Below are positions 47,815-60,648 of a DNA stretch of 64,000 nucleotides, one piece after another (the stretch's first letter is position 1; the number at the start of each line of letters is the position of its first letter). The stretch comes from Marsupella aquatica. Taxonomy: Eukaryota > Marchantiophyta. Made by a program: the position numbers and the translations under genes. The stretch is taken from assembly GCA_973895155.1 (NCBI GenBank), contig OZ316892.1, forward strand, positions 12,958,001 to 13,022,000, given 5' to 3'. Below the pieces are notes generated by a model. That model made no database searches. It saw nothing but the letters and a program-made list of their open reading frames with translations, and had not been told where the DNA came from.

Positions 47815-48667
47815 TAATTGCCAAAGTAAAAAAAAATTCAATTTTTGCTTATAATGGCAACCAAGAGTGGACCAAAGGTCTTCAGGTCAAGATGCCAGTT
47901 TAGCTAGGATGCTCTGTAAAGGAGTCCATTTGCCACCTGGGAAGTTCTCCTTGGGGAGGGAGTGTCATAATTGTTGGCATGATTTCTTTGCAACTTGAAC
48001 TCCCAGGCACACAAGGTTCCATTGACTCCTCTTAACTTCAGCTGACATTCAACTTGCTCTCAACTACTAGACTCTGTTGTTCTTATAACAGTGATTTTGT
48101 TGGTTGCCCAAAATCTCATGTTCAATTGTGATCTTGTTGACTAAGATTTTGTTCTCAATTCTCGTTGCCAACAATATCTACCCATTGTACAAATCTTCCA
48201 TCTTCACATATTTTCATCTCTGAGCTTCAAGCTCTGTTTTGGCTGATGTTCCACACTGGAGAGTTTCCTTCTCCTTGATCATCCCCAAAAAATTCAGGCC
48301 ATCCTGATAAATAGACAGGAAATTATGAGTTTGGGAGTTAATTAATTCAAAATACACTTTTGTGTCTACCTTGTAAGGCCGTTGTGCCACAAAGTTGCAA
48401 AGCCATTTTGTGTCAACAGGCCATAAAGCCGTGTTGTGTCAACAGGCTATAAAGCTGTTTGGTCTTAATAGCAATTGGTGTGATCTTCATCTGCGCCCCA
48501 AGTTTAGTTGTATTCTGAACCTCACCCTAGAACTCCTAAGACACAATTTTGGTTCTTCTCCACATTCCTATTTTCTTGGGAATCTTCACCTTCTCATAAA
48601 CTGAAAAAATATGAGTCCCAATTGACCTCATCTTTACCTTAAACTTAAGCATTACTTCTTTTGCTTA
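47815..48667. other. Intergenic sequence
   Basis: No conserved gene seen. A short phrase (TGTGTCAACAGGC(C/T)ATAAAGC) is repeated at about 48410-48450. Confidence 0.4.
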
Positions 48668-49252
48668 GTATTGACCCTAGCAGCTTCTTACTAACCTGCC
48701 CCCTATACTCATCCTTATTACAAATACACCCCCAAAACTAAATTATTTATTAGGCTGCCCCCCAAATTGTTTTGTGTTACTTTAAATCCAAATACTTGAC
48801 CAGGCTATTTTCCCATTGGCTGTCAAGTAACTAGAGTCGACTACCCAAGGTGAAGCTAACCCTCATCCACTTTCACTCAGTCCATAGCCTTGTTGGGGCC
48901 TTAGGTGCAATGCCACCATCAGGGCCTGAAGTGCAGTGCAACCATCCAGGCCCCACTTGGACCCAATTCTTACCGGGCCCCAAGTCGCAGCCCTTGTTTT
49001 CTTTGGAAAACAGCACCAAAATGTTGGCATTTTTTTGAGCTGTAACAGTTCAGGGTCAAACAATGAATATGAAGGGCTGGCAATGGGAGAGAGGGATCAG
49101 GCGACTCTGGTTGCTTATGGCCAATGGGAACACAGCTGTGGTCAAGTAGTTGACTTAAAATAACAGGATACAGTTTGGGGGGGGGGGGCAGGTTTGTGAT
49201 AACAATCAGTTTGGGGGCTAGTTTAGTAAACAGCTGTTAACCCTGAACTACT
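48668..49252. mobile_element. Inverted-repeat element, MITE-like
   Basis: The left arm (about 48668-48850) and right arm (about 49085-49252) are imperfect inverted copies. On the left, TTACTAACCTGCCCCC, ACTTGACCAGGC, TTCCCATTGGC and AGAGTCG are matched by the complement of the right arm (TTACTAAACTAGCCCCC, ACTTGACCACAGC, TTCCCATTGGCC, AGAGTCG). The spacer is about 235 bp with no transposase. Arms over 150 bp and no ORF of note suggest a non-autonomous foldback element. No target duplication was settled. Confidence 0.7.
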
Positions 49253-50559
49253 TATGACTCTTGCTGCTTGACTCCAAGAAAAAATAAATTGCTCCATATA
49301 ATGCTGTAGTGCCAATTTTGTTGTTTTCTTCAAGACAAAATCACTAGGACACTTCTTGATGAATTACCCCAACATTATGGACAATGTGAGTTCCTCAGTT
49401 TGAGTGACATGCTCCAAAGTTATTCTTTGGAAATGTCTGATTGATTTGACTTACATTAGTTCAAGCTCAACTGAGTTGCCTACCTTCCCCTCCCTTCCAC
49501 ATTCAATGTCAATGCAAAGCATTACTCCTGGAAGACCTGAGTGACAGAAGTACTCTTAACCAGTGACCAGATTTTAAATTTCAGGTGATGTACATCCAAA
49601 TATAAGTGAGCAAGGGAGTCATACCCATTTGGCCCCTTTTTAAATGTAGGTGTGCATAGTCCCTCTTGTAAGTGAGTTTATGTGCTTTCTCAATCTAGGC
49701 ATCCTTTTCCCATTCTCATTAAGAGCCTCCGTACACAGCCGGCGTTTGCGATCAGGCAAGTCCATAGTTTTTTGAAGTGTCAATAGGGAATGAAGAATCC
49801 CCGCTTTTGGGTGGGGTCAATGTTAAAATGCTCTAAAGCTGACCAGATTCGGACCCAAGTCTTGCCCGGCCCCAATGAGCTCCAGCCTCAGGCCAGCTGA
49901 GGGTTACTTCCTCTCAGGTTTGCTACTTATTCTAAAGACTGGACCTGACACATTCGGGCAGCAGGCAGCACTGGTGGGCATAATTAATGTGGTTAGCATT
50001 AATGAGCCTCAAGACAATATTTTGTCTGTAATCGTTTCCCCTCTCCACAATAATTCATGTGGTTGGTGAGTGTGAAGTCAAAGAAATAACTCAATGCTGA
50101 AGTGTGGAGTCAAAGATACAACTCAATGGTGCAACGTGGAGTCAAAGAATGACCTCATCAGCAGAGTTGTCAAATGTTACTCAAACTCTTACCTTCTCGA
50201 AGTACTGGCGAATGATACAAAAACAAATTAGGGTAAAACAGGTCAGATTCACCTAAATCTCCCTTATGCGGCAGTCGGATTAGCCCAAATTTTGTAGATC
50301 TGATACTTTCCTTAATATATGGGAAGATTTAATCGCTTTTCATAAATCCATAAATTCATGAACATGAATATAACACAGGTGTACCATCGCGACATGAGGC
50401 AGTTAGCTCCATCACAAAATAGAAGACATACTTACTTTCTCATCATGACCTGTTACTTCGGAGGGCAAGAGGGGACCCATCAAGGCAGGAGGTAAGCCCG
50501 GGCCAGAATGACGCTAAACGGATGAGTAAATTAATTCACCCGGCGGTAGACGTGGGGAA
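49253..50559. other. Intergenic sequence
   Basis: No gene recognised. A stretch at about 49838-49875 (GACCCAAGTCTTGCCCGGCC) resembles the spacer of the inverted-repeat element at about 48957-48980, hinting at shared origin. Phrases about GTGGAGTCAAAGA repeat three times at 50070-50150. Confidence 0.4.
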
Positions 50560-51520
50560 TAGGTTGATCGGCGTGCGCGCGGGCCGGGCCGGGTCGGTGG
50601 GGACTGGGCCGGGTCGGGTTGCGCAGGAGGACGAAAGAGAAATCCAAGAAAATGCGGGAGAGAAATGAATGAGCTCACTGTTCTGTTCAGTACAGTACTG
50701 CTCTGTTCTGTACTGCTGCTCTGTTCTGTACCTGCTCTGTCATGAGCTCAGTGTCGCCGACGGGTGGGTCGCCCTCGTGGGAATTGAGCGAGGACTCGTT
50801 GAAGCGAGAGCTCTACCCTGCATTGGCACCAAATTCCTCATGTGCGTTGAGTTGCTTCGTTGGTTTACGCTCGCGGCGTCCCGGTGCATGCAACGAGCTA
50901 GTGAACAACACAAGTGAGGTGAGCAAGCGGAGGCGATGATTGTATACTGAAGCTTGCTTTCTTCTCTTAGTGGTCTCGCTGAGTGATGAGAGACTAAAGC
51001 TCTACACCGGATGGGTTTTACAACCAGGGCTAGTTTTTTGAATGGAGGGTGCCATTGATGCTGCTATTGTTGTCATGATGATGTAACGATGAGACTATAA
51101 GAGGGTGAGAGATCGTTGTAGTTGTTAGCAGCTGTGAGTGAATTGGCGCGAACAACTGCTTGTCTGTGCCTGCTTGCCTGCCTTTTGAGTGAAACAGATT
51201 GAGTAACAACATTGCCTACTATGGTACTCCTTCCTCCACCTTCCCACTACCTAGCGCTGCACTGTCCGTAGTTTCCAGTCTATCCATCCAGCCGGGTCTC
51301 ATCTGCGGCCTCTGGCCTTCCGGCATTGCGGTCTGCCGTGGTTTGCTCGGAATCTCCCGTGTCGGAGGCAGTTTGTTCGGTTCCACCGGGGTTTGGTTTG
51401 TGAGCTGTGAGGTTGTCGCAGCAGAGCAGAGGGCTGAGGTGGTAACGGACAAGTGTAAGGAGGAGTGCTGGAGGCGGACGCTGTCATTTTAGGAAGAACT
51501 ATGAGCACAGTGGCCGTGGT
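50560..51520. promoter_or_regulatory. GC-rich island with GGGCC and CTGTTCTGTA repeats
   Basis: A local jump in GC with GGGCCGGGCC and GGGTCGG runs (50580-50625), then imperfect CTGCTCTGTTCTGTA repeats (50682-50745). ORFs here are not recognised. It lies about 2 kb upstream of the metallopeptidase and may hold its promoter, or that of an unannotated transcript. This is inference. Confidence 0.35.
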
Positions 51521-53211
51521 GACTACCGGTGGAAGGAACCGACAGACAAGACGGCGCAGAGAGCCGAGGAGTAATTGAATCGTTCTGTGGAGCGGGGATT
51601 GTTCTTTTTATGACGGGTTGGACTCTGCATCGTGCAATGTTGAAGAGTTGAGAAGAGGAAAGAACGGCAGCATATAATAACGCAGTCGTTGTCACTTTGT
51701 AAGATACGAGGTGTACGAGGCTCGTAGGGTAGTCATCCAATCGGATGCACTAGGGGTTTACGGAAGGAAAAGAGGCCAGAGCCTGTCTCGTACAGTACCG
51801 GTTGTGGACGTCGTACGTAGATTTCAAGACGGAACGGATTGAGCTGTTACGGGCCGCTTTAAACTTGGAGCAGCTTTGCGCGACATCTTCTAATCTGTTC
51901 CCAATCCCCTTCGCCTCTGCAGAATTAATGTTTTAAAGTCCTGGGCAAACAGTCTTCACCGCTCTAGTCCTCCCGTCACCCTATGCTCCTCCGCTTTACT
52001 GAGCTTTGGCCTCGTAAGACGAGTCAGTTGTTCGGCAAGTGTCACATACGTGGTTTGTCCACTTATGGACCTGCCGACTGTAAAAGTTTTCTTTGATGTC
52101 GTCTAAGTCTGGTTTTAGTGGTCTGCTTTTAAAAATTTGTGTGGTCTTGGCAAAATTGAATTGCTCGAGCAGCGAAGGGGTTGTTCAAAGACAGTAATTG
52201 GTATCGAAGTATGTCGAGGTATGCGGCTCTGTTAACAGCTGGCAAGGGAGAGGCAAGCAATGTCTGACACAAATTCGAGGAGGTAATCCTGGTTCGACGA
52301 ATTCGGAGAGAGACTGAACTTCAGTTTCTTTGGTTCGACAAATTCGAAGGAAAACTGAAGTTCAACTTATTTGCCACATCTTAGCAGTGTACACTGACGC
52401 TGTTAACTACGTTCAAGATTTGCGTTCCCGGTGAGGGACCGTAAAATCCAGAGAATGCCTTACTGTCCTCAGGCAGCAGCTGTAGTAAAACCACCGCAGT
52501 AAAATCACTACTACAACTCCCACTCACTGCAATCTAGGCATATCTTAGAAACGTCTTCCGAGTGACTATGAAAGCCAGGGCAACAAAACTGTCGTGTGGA
52601 GTGCACCTGCTCTGGTCTGCCGAGTTGCGGTATTTCGTGAGGACCCAATTCTGCAGCCCTCTGCCAGTGCTGGTTCTTTGGCCAGTTCTTGCTTTCTGAA
52701 AGCGTTCTGGAGAACGTCGGCGTTGATTGGAGAGTGGTACGTGGTAGAACGATGACGTCCACCACCATTGCCAGTGCCTGCCAGACGGGCGTATACTTCT
52801 AGGAAACCTTCCAGGGTACTTGATCTCCGTCGCCGAATTGGACCCACATTATTTTCCTGGGTTTAGCAGGCACCGACAATTGATCTGAGAGGAGTTAATG
52901 CAAGGGGAGGCCGCGAGCTGGAGCTGCTTTTCCAGTGAAGAATCGAAGTCAGTGCCGGCTGCAGGTAGTCTGGCTGATGTAGAAAATTTGGCGGAGGATG
53001 GTGTTCTCGATGCTGTTTCCTTTGCAGCTTTGGGCCGCGTGCCTCTTTGGAACCGGTACTACTTTCTGCCGGCTTCATCAATCCAGTGCGTGATGGGCTG
53101 CCTGTTTGTAGAAGACAACTTTATGTCGGTGACGCAGATATGCCTTCTGCCATCGCAGGGATTTTTGGGGCAATATTATCTAGAAAGACTGACCCCTGCT
53201 AGACGCTAGAA
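51521..53211. other. Upstream region of the metallopeptidase gene
   Basis: No conserved coding sequence. Likely 5' UTR and regulatory DNA. Contains a 13-bp-armed inverted repeat at 52315-52364 and a loose direct repeat around it. An ORF at 52898-53209 ends just before the start codon and has no recognised domain. Confidence 0.4.
52315..52364. other. Short inverted repeat (hairpin), 13-bp arms
   Basis: TGAACTTCAGTTT at 52315-52327 is the exact complement of AAACTGAAGTTCA at 52352-52364, with a 24-base loop. It sits in two similar ~38-bp segments that each contain GGTTCGAC(G/A)AATTCG. Confidence 0.75.
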
Positions 53212-56200
53212 ATGGACTCAATGAAGAGTAAATGGAGTTGGATCCCTACTTTTACTATGGAAAAGGAGTGTCGTCGCCTCTTTTCGGATATATTCCTCGC
53301 TTGGACTACACTTGCTTGCAAAGCACAGCACAGACGGCGGGTTCGGTTGTCTTGTCGGCGGCTCGTCCTTTGTGCCATAGTTCTCAAGGTAATCAATTAA
53401 TCAACAACCTGCTACCACTTAGCTCGTTCTCCTCCTCTTACAGCCAACACGTGCCGCTAACTTTCAAAATCTCAGGTTACAAAATTATAAATTGTTATCT
53501 GGCGGTCAGCTCAATGTACGGGGAAGCGTGCAAGTGGTAGGTATTCCACGTAAAGGGTTGTTTTCACTGTTCCAGTTGTGATCGATTTGAAAGGTGGACC
53601 CCACTGCCGTGTTCCTGATTGTGTCCTCCACTATGGAGCGAGAATGACAGCTGAAAGCGCATTGCTAACTGAAGAGAACGACCTACTCTGCTGCGCTAGC
53701 GTGAGTCTTCTAAGTCCATTGGCCGCCAATGTTGGGACATGTCTTGGTGCTCGGAAAGAATTCCTCTATGCCGGACGAATGGCACTCGACTGCCTCGCAT
53801 TTCGTGAGTTTAGTGACGTCTTTGCCGATCATTACTATTGAGAAGGTCGATGATAAAAAAAACTTGACTTTCAACGGACGTTTTTGGGCAAGGAACGTTG
53901 TCGATGCCGGAGGTTGTCGTTGAGAAGAAAACTTCTATTGCGTTCTGGATTTTTCTGGATATTTCATCCATGAATTTTTCAGAATTGTTTACAGCATTCA
54001 GATTTGTAGGAGCGGTTTGTTTGGTACTTCGTGTGCAAACTCGGTCATCTTGATCGTTCATCGCCGTACTTGACTTAAATAAAAATTTATGAGATGAGAA
54101 GCAGGTTCTGGAATCACGAGATGAATTGCACCTAGCACTGCTGTTTTGAAAATTTGGACTTTGGAAGGTGAAGCCCGTGTTTGTCGTTCTCATGAGTACA
54201 TTTTCGTGTTTCAGATTGTTTTGCTGCTCCTGTCGACAGGAATAGTGAGTTCGACGGTGGAGCAAGCCCGCGCAGATTACCAGGATAGAGATCCTCACGA
54301 ACATGATGTCTTTACACATTCCTGCATACATGATGAAATTTTGGAACAACGGCTACGATCTGGTAACAGGGGATACACGGTCACGCGACAGGTTTATGAG
54401 AGCGAGGACGGGAAGGCCTTAGAGTCCTGGCAGGGACGAGAGCTGCTCGCCATCTCACGGAAGGTTGATGTAACCTCAGATAAGAGACAACCTATGCGAA
54501 TTTTTTTAAACTATGATGCCGTGGGGCATTCTGCCGACAGAGACTGTCGTTCCGTCGGGAATGTAGTGAAAGTGAGTCTGCGACCCAAACATTTGCCAAC
54601 GGGTCTGTTGTATGCGTCATGGTTTATCTAGCGGGACTCGTGCACTCTAGTGTAGTCTCTCGTTCGTAATTGGTGGTGTATGATCTGCACGCATTCATGA
54701 CGCATCTTACAAGTGTTTCTTGGTCCGCCTCAGTGCAGAACTAATTCTGTACCTTCTGGAATCACAGTTAGGCGAACCGGCACCAGCTGAACATCCAGGT
54801 TTCCCAGCTTGCAATCACAGAGCAGACCCTCCGGTTTATGGTGACTGTTGGTATAACTGTACCCACGAAGATATATCTGGCGAGGACAAGCGCGCACGTC
54901 TCCATGATGTAATTCCTATTGCTTGCTTTTGTTCCTTTAAGGGTTCCGCGTTGGATGTCTGAGCCCGGTCGAGAGAGACCATATAGACATTTCTGCCTTG
55001 GCCTTTCTTAACCTAGATTTTGTCTCAAGGGATGATGACAAGGCGTAATAGACTTGGGATATCACCGTACCTGGACACCCGATCATTTGAAAGATAACTA
55101 CTACAGACAAGTACTGATCATGTATAGATAGATAGTTAGCAATTCGTCTGTTGACTCGACTACCAGCTTATTCCTGTCAAGTGAACGATATTGTCAAGAC
55201 TTCTTGCATCACGTCAATTGGATAATATACCACAGTTATTGATAGAATATGATTCAGTTTTTGGCTGGTGGAAGGTTTCACAAATTTGTAGATAATGTCT
55301 GTGCTGAAGAAATCCTGCTATTGGACGGTCACTAGAACCTGTTATAATTACCGGTCTAGATAACTTGTATGACCTTTAAGTGCTTTTACAAGACTGGAGA
55401 GACTCTTGCCTTTCAAACAACCACTCTTATTCCAATTTGGATTGTTGCACTAACTTCTGTATTCTGTTCAAGCAGGCACTTGCACAAACAGCTGAATGGT
55501 TCAAAAGAGCGTTGTCTGTTGATCCTGTGAAGGGTCCTTTGCGGCTCAGTGGATACTCTGCTTGTGGACAGGATGGTGGCGTGCAGTTGCCTCGTCAATA
55601 TGTAGATGGTAAGCACTCCTGTGTTATTGAGCTTCAACTCTACTCGATATTGGATTCAGTGTAATCAGTCACCTTTTCTTGTAGCTGTCTTAAGGTACTC
55701 AAATATTGTGTGGTGGCCTGCAGAGGGAGTTGTTGATGCTGATTTGGTACTTCTTGTGACCACGAGGCCTACTACTGGAAACACTCTCGCATGGGCAGTC
55801 GCCTGCGAGCGTGACCAGTGGGGCCGTGCCATTGCTGGTGAGCAAGTTGAATTGAATTATAAAATGGCATAGCAGATCGGTAAAGTACTGATCATTAATC
55901 CTCACAAAATATTTTAACACTGAATTTTTGTTGCTTTCAGGTCATGTGAATGTAGCACCGAGGCATCTTACAGCAGAGGCTGAAACACTGCTCTCTGCTA
56001 CTCTCATACATGAGGTGGCTTCCCGAAAGATTTACTACTAGGCACTAAGAATTGGCTTATTTGGATTCTTTGGACTCGTGTCCCTAGTGAATATGTGGCT
56101 GTACAGTCGTTAGGGAATTTAAAAGGCATCTGCAGTGAACGGTGATATAGAACAAGTAAGCATATAGGTTATCATTCATAGCGAAGAAGGTATTTTGGGA

Positions 56201-59200
56201 AAATTGGGTTCCCATGTCGTTTGTAATACGTCCAAATGGACACATTTTGATGGGGCGCTGTGCAGGTCATGCACGTTCTTGGGTTTGATCCACATGCGTT
56301 TGGTCACTTCCGAGATGAGCGTAAGAGAAGGCGGAGTGAGGTAGATCTACCAATTTTAACCATTAGTGCTATGTTGAAGCTGATTTTTATAGGTTTCTCT
56401 GGAATTCCAGTATATCCTTGGGATTTAGCCTTAATCGAAGAGTGCTTGGTGCAAGCATGAGTTGTTTGCTGACCTGTGGGCCAACTCTTTCTGTAAAAAC
56501 GTGTCATTAGAAATCGGTGAATGACGTAAAGGTCCTTCCTATCTCAGCATGCTTATGTAAGCTCACAATCCTTAATTCCAGGTGGTGAAGCAAAGATATG
56601 ATGAAAAACTGGGTCGCATGGTAACCCGAGTTATTTTACCTCGCGTAGTAATGCACTCTCGACATCATTATGGGGTAACTTCCACACCGACTTGTAAAAC
56701 GGCCTGGCCATTCTTGTGGCTTCATTTCAATTTGATCTATTTGGGTTATGCATCCTGAATTCACTTGAATAACGATTTGAGTGGATTCTGCCATGGAATA
56801 TTCTCTTGCTTAGCAGAAACATTCACATTAGAACCATTGGAAGCATAACTTGATTTAAGTTTTGCAGTTGCCCTGTCCTTGAGGTTTACTTGCTGTTGAC
56901 CGGCTGTCTTGGAGATTAATTTATTGCCCAATTTTGACGAAGACGAACTAATCGTCTCGTGCCATATCTTACAGGCATACTCCGAGGGCTTTGTGGGGCT
57001 GGAGCTGGAAGACGGTGGTGGAAGGGGTACCGCAGGTGGGAGGTTCTATATTTTGATACTGCCTAGACCTATTTAGGAAACTTCTCCGAAGAACTCCACG
57101 TTAGTTGTTCAAAGAGATAGCAGCACGCTAAGTGTCTCACTGGCCCTTTGTGTTTCAAGCTTAGGGTTATAAGATATCTTGACAAAGTTTCTGATTCCAA
57201 TTTTGAATCCAGGATCTCACTGGGAAAAAAGGTTATTGATGAATGAGATCATGACTGGGTCAGTGGACACGCGATCAGTTGTTTCTGCTATGACTCTAGC
57301 ATTGTTGGAGGACAGTGGTTGGTATCAAGCAAACTTCAGTATGGCTGAGCAACTTGACTGGGGTCGCAACCAAGGAGTAGATTTTGTATTATCCCGATGC
57401 AGTAATTGGAATGGAGCTTACCATTGCAACTCGACCCACTCATCTGGTTGTACGTATAATCGAGAAGCTGAAGGATATTGCCCAATTGTAAGATATAATG
57501 GCGATTTGCCACCATGGGCACAATACTTTCCAGAGTCTAATAAAGGTTCGAAACGCGAACTATCTGTCCTTGCATGCTTTCACTTGCTTCGGTGCATGTG
57601 ATTTGTTGACAATAAATTAGAATTGCATGGGACTGTCATGTCAGGCAGAGCCATGATTTGTACTAGGTACTAGATGGGAACTAGTTGATGTACGAGTGCT
57701 CCTTTCAGTAACCTTTCAAAGAACTGTGAGAGAGGTTTTTCTATGCATTACACATACCATTCACATACGTTCACCTCACTCGAATCGTGTGTTCTCACAC
57801 TATGTGGTCTCTATGTGGTATTCTTACACAGGTGGTCAGTCATCACTAGCCGACTTTTGTGCATATTTTGTTGCCTACTCTGATGGCTCTTGCACTGACA
57901 CAAGTAGTGCCCGATCACCTGATAGAATGCTGGGAGAAGTGAGAGGTGAAGATTCACGGTAAGCCTCAAACTTGAATCTATCAGGGTCTTGGAGATGATG
58001 AACATTGATCCCGCCAAGACTTTTTTCAAACAGTTATCACTTGACCTTAAAGCAGAAAATTCCGAAGGTATGCATTTGTGAATGCTTGACATTAGGGTGG
58101 TCTTTGGCAGATGCATGCTATCTTCACTAGTCCGAACTGGATTTGTGCGGGGTACTTTAGCTCAGGGGAATGGCTGCTATCAACACCGATGCAAGAGCCA
58201 TGGCCTGGAGGTGAGGCCTCCCGTTTGTCCTCTTTCTCTTATGGGCAATTGCATGTGTAACCGAGAAGTAGCACTTGACATCTCTGGCATATTTGCACCA
58301 GGTGTGCGGTAAAGTTGGCAGTAATATATCTTGTTGTGTATAGGTTGCTGTGGATGGAGTGTGGAAGGTGTGCCCTAAAGAAGGGGGTCCAGTTCTATTT
58401 CCTGGATTTAATGGTATGCACCTGAACGTCCGTGCTATTGGCCATGCCAGTTTGAAAGTCATTTAGGACCTCTCATCAAATGAAGAGACTTGCAAGTGGA
58501 GATCACCGGGCCATCACATCGTACATAGTTAGGACCCAATTTTTCGGTTCTAGTATCAGTTATCCTGAAAGTGTGTTTTCTGAAGTTGGAAGTCACCACC
58601 CAGTTTGTACTCAAATGCCCTTTTTGTTTAAAAGAGGAAGGCCACCTGACAGGCAATTTGGGTTGGCAGGTGAGCTAATTTGCCCTCCATATCACGAACT
58701 GTGCGACGAAGTCGTTCAAAACTTACCCGGGGAGTGCCCAGAAGCTTGTAACTGGAACGGGGAGTGCGTTGACAAGAGCTGCCAGTGTTTCATCGGTTTC
58801 AGTGGAGACAACTGCAGTAAACGTAAGCCTATTTAAGCGATCTGATGGATAGTTGCCGTTGGAATAATATGAGCACATTATCGGCAGTGAATTGTTCTTC
58901 TTTTGAAGCCAGAGCAGCTGATATTTAATTGGATGGTGTTGCTTTGGATGGTTCTTTCAGGTTACTGTCCGAGTGGGTGCAGTGGACATGGGCTGTGTAC
59001 GGAAAATGGAGTTTGTAATTGTGATATGGGTTACACAGGTGTTGATTGTTCAACTGGTATGATGAACTTTCAGCAGTAGTTTTTTCCCAAGTCAACTTAA
59101 GCGCACAAAGATCAGAATCCGATTCAAATTCCTATTAGCCTGTGAGAATGAGCTCTCGAACAGAAGATTTTACAACTAGGTAGCATTCCATTCCTCTATC

Positions 59201-60648
59201 CGCTCCAGATATAGCGATAAGCACTTTCGTACCCTCTCAGTGCACGTTATATCAAATTCAGGTTACTGCAGTGTAGCCAAGATCTTGCGGTTTTCCATAA
59301 TGCTTCACTTTGGCTGCTACTCATTCTTCTCTGTGATGGGACATGGCAGCTGGATGTGACGAACAGTGCAGCCTGCATGGTGGTGTATGTGACAACGGTA
59401 TTTGTGAATTTCGGTGCTCGGATTACGCCGGATACACTTGTCAAAATAGCTCCGGGCTAATCCCAAGTCTTTCGTTATGTGGCGATGTCATAGTTGGGGA
59501 GACACAGGGCCAACACTGTGCACCAAGCGAGGCTAGTATTCTTCAGCAACTCGAAGCGGCTGTGGTGATGCCCAATTACAATCGGTTGATTCCGGGTGGG
59601 CGCGCATTTTTCAATGTCTTTGACAATGGGTACTGTGCAGTTGCAGCAAAGCGCCTTGCGTGCTGGGTCAGTTTTCTGACCATTCTTAACCCTCCCTCCA
59701 AGGCTGTGGGTTTATATTAAAACCTAAGCAATAGCTTGATAACTAAACTCTCTCACGCCTCCCGGGGCCACCCGTAGCTGATATAGAGGCCTTTCAACAT
59801 GAAATCTGTAAAGTACTCTTTGGGTTCACTATCCTTCCTATATCCGTGTCTGCTGGTGTGCCCATCTGGTGCATGGCGCTTTGTTAGCTCGCCTTGGTCT
59901 TGTCCCAAGGCATGGGATCTTTGAAGTGCAGTTGTAGGTAACAATCAGGACGTATCGTGTATCTTCATTTCTTCCAGGATTACCTGCGAGCAGCAGTTGA
60001 TTTGATTTTCTGAATATTCTGATTATTACACAGAAAGGGAGCAAATGTTTGAAGTCTATTTGTCCGGCTTGTGTTTTTATTCCTCAGATATCAATTCAGC
60101 GGTGTGACAGAGACGGTGATAACCGTCTTCGAGTCTGTCACTCAGCTTGTGAGTCCTACAATTCGGCTTGTGGTGCAAGGCTTGACTGTTCAGACCGAAC
60201 ACTTTTTAGCGGAGAAGACGACGGAGACAGCACATGTACAGGGGACGGAGCTGTGCGTCGACGTTGGCAACTTAATTGCAAAACTCTTCTCCTAGTAGGA
60301 TTATTAGTCACAACAATTTGCTTCTTCGTATGTGCTGTAGGGCATGTCATACGGGGAATTCAGGCATTTAGGATGGTTGGCTCACAAGATTTTCATGAAG
60401 CTTACCTTTTACTGGAGAGTAAGCAAGCAGCCGGTAAAGCCTATGATGATTTCAGCGTGGAGTCCCCGATAGGTACAGGCCTTTCTAAGTTTTGGTGGCT
60501 GCTGACTGGTTTCAAAGATTGTGGGCCAGCCTGTCGAGACATTCTTTCAGTTAGGACATTTCAAATATCTCCATGGCTAGGACCTCGAGATCTTATTATT
60601 AGACCTGTAAAGCTTGAAAAAACCTTTCCAAGCACTGCACATGCTTAA
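53212..60648 (+). CDS. Leishmanolysin-like zinc metallopeptidase (M8) with EGF repeats
   Basis: Complete plant leishmanolysin homologue, a zinc protease expected at the cell surface or secretory membranes. 17 exons: 53212-53388, 54215-54571, 54768-54908, 55476-55608, 55724-55837, 55941-56014, 56266-56340, 56582-56674, 56975-57035, 57213-57545, 57832-57958, 58111-58210, 58344-58413, 58670-58822, 58961-59056, 59350-59666, 60088-60648. They give 993 residues in phase. Zinc motif HEVMH at 331-335 (HE from one exon, VMH from the next), third His in GSHWEKR (411), Met-turn NEIM (419-422). Family hallmarks: [46 protein letters not shown]. Cysteine-rich EGF-like repeats at about 619-735 ([29 protein letters not shown]). 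A membrane helix at about 874-895 ([20 protein letters not shown]) precedes a cytoplasmic-like tail. The first exon is inferred: its phase-0 donor joins a hydrophobic run ([20 protein letters not shown]) that works as a signal peptide or anchor. Confidence 0.93.

Noticed and set aside
52898-53209. 103-codon plus-strand ORF ending just before the metallopeptidase start
   Set aside because: Out of frame with the gene, no recognised domain, more likely 5' UTR or chance.
53578-53841. 87-codon ORF within intron 1 of the metallopeptidase
   Set aside because: No family similarity seen and no reading phase that links it to flanking exons.
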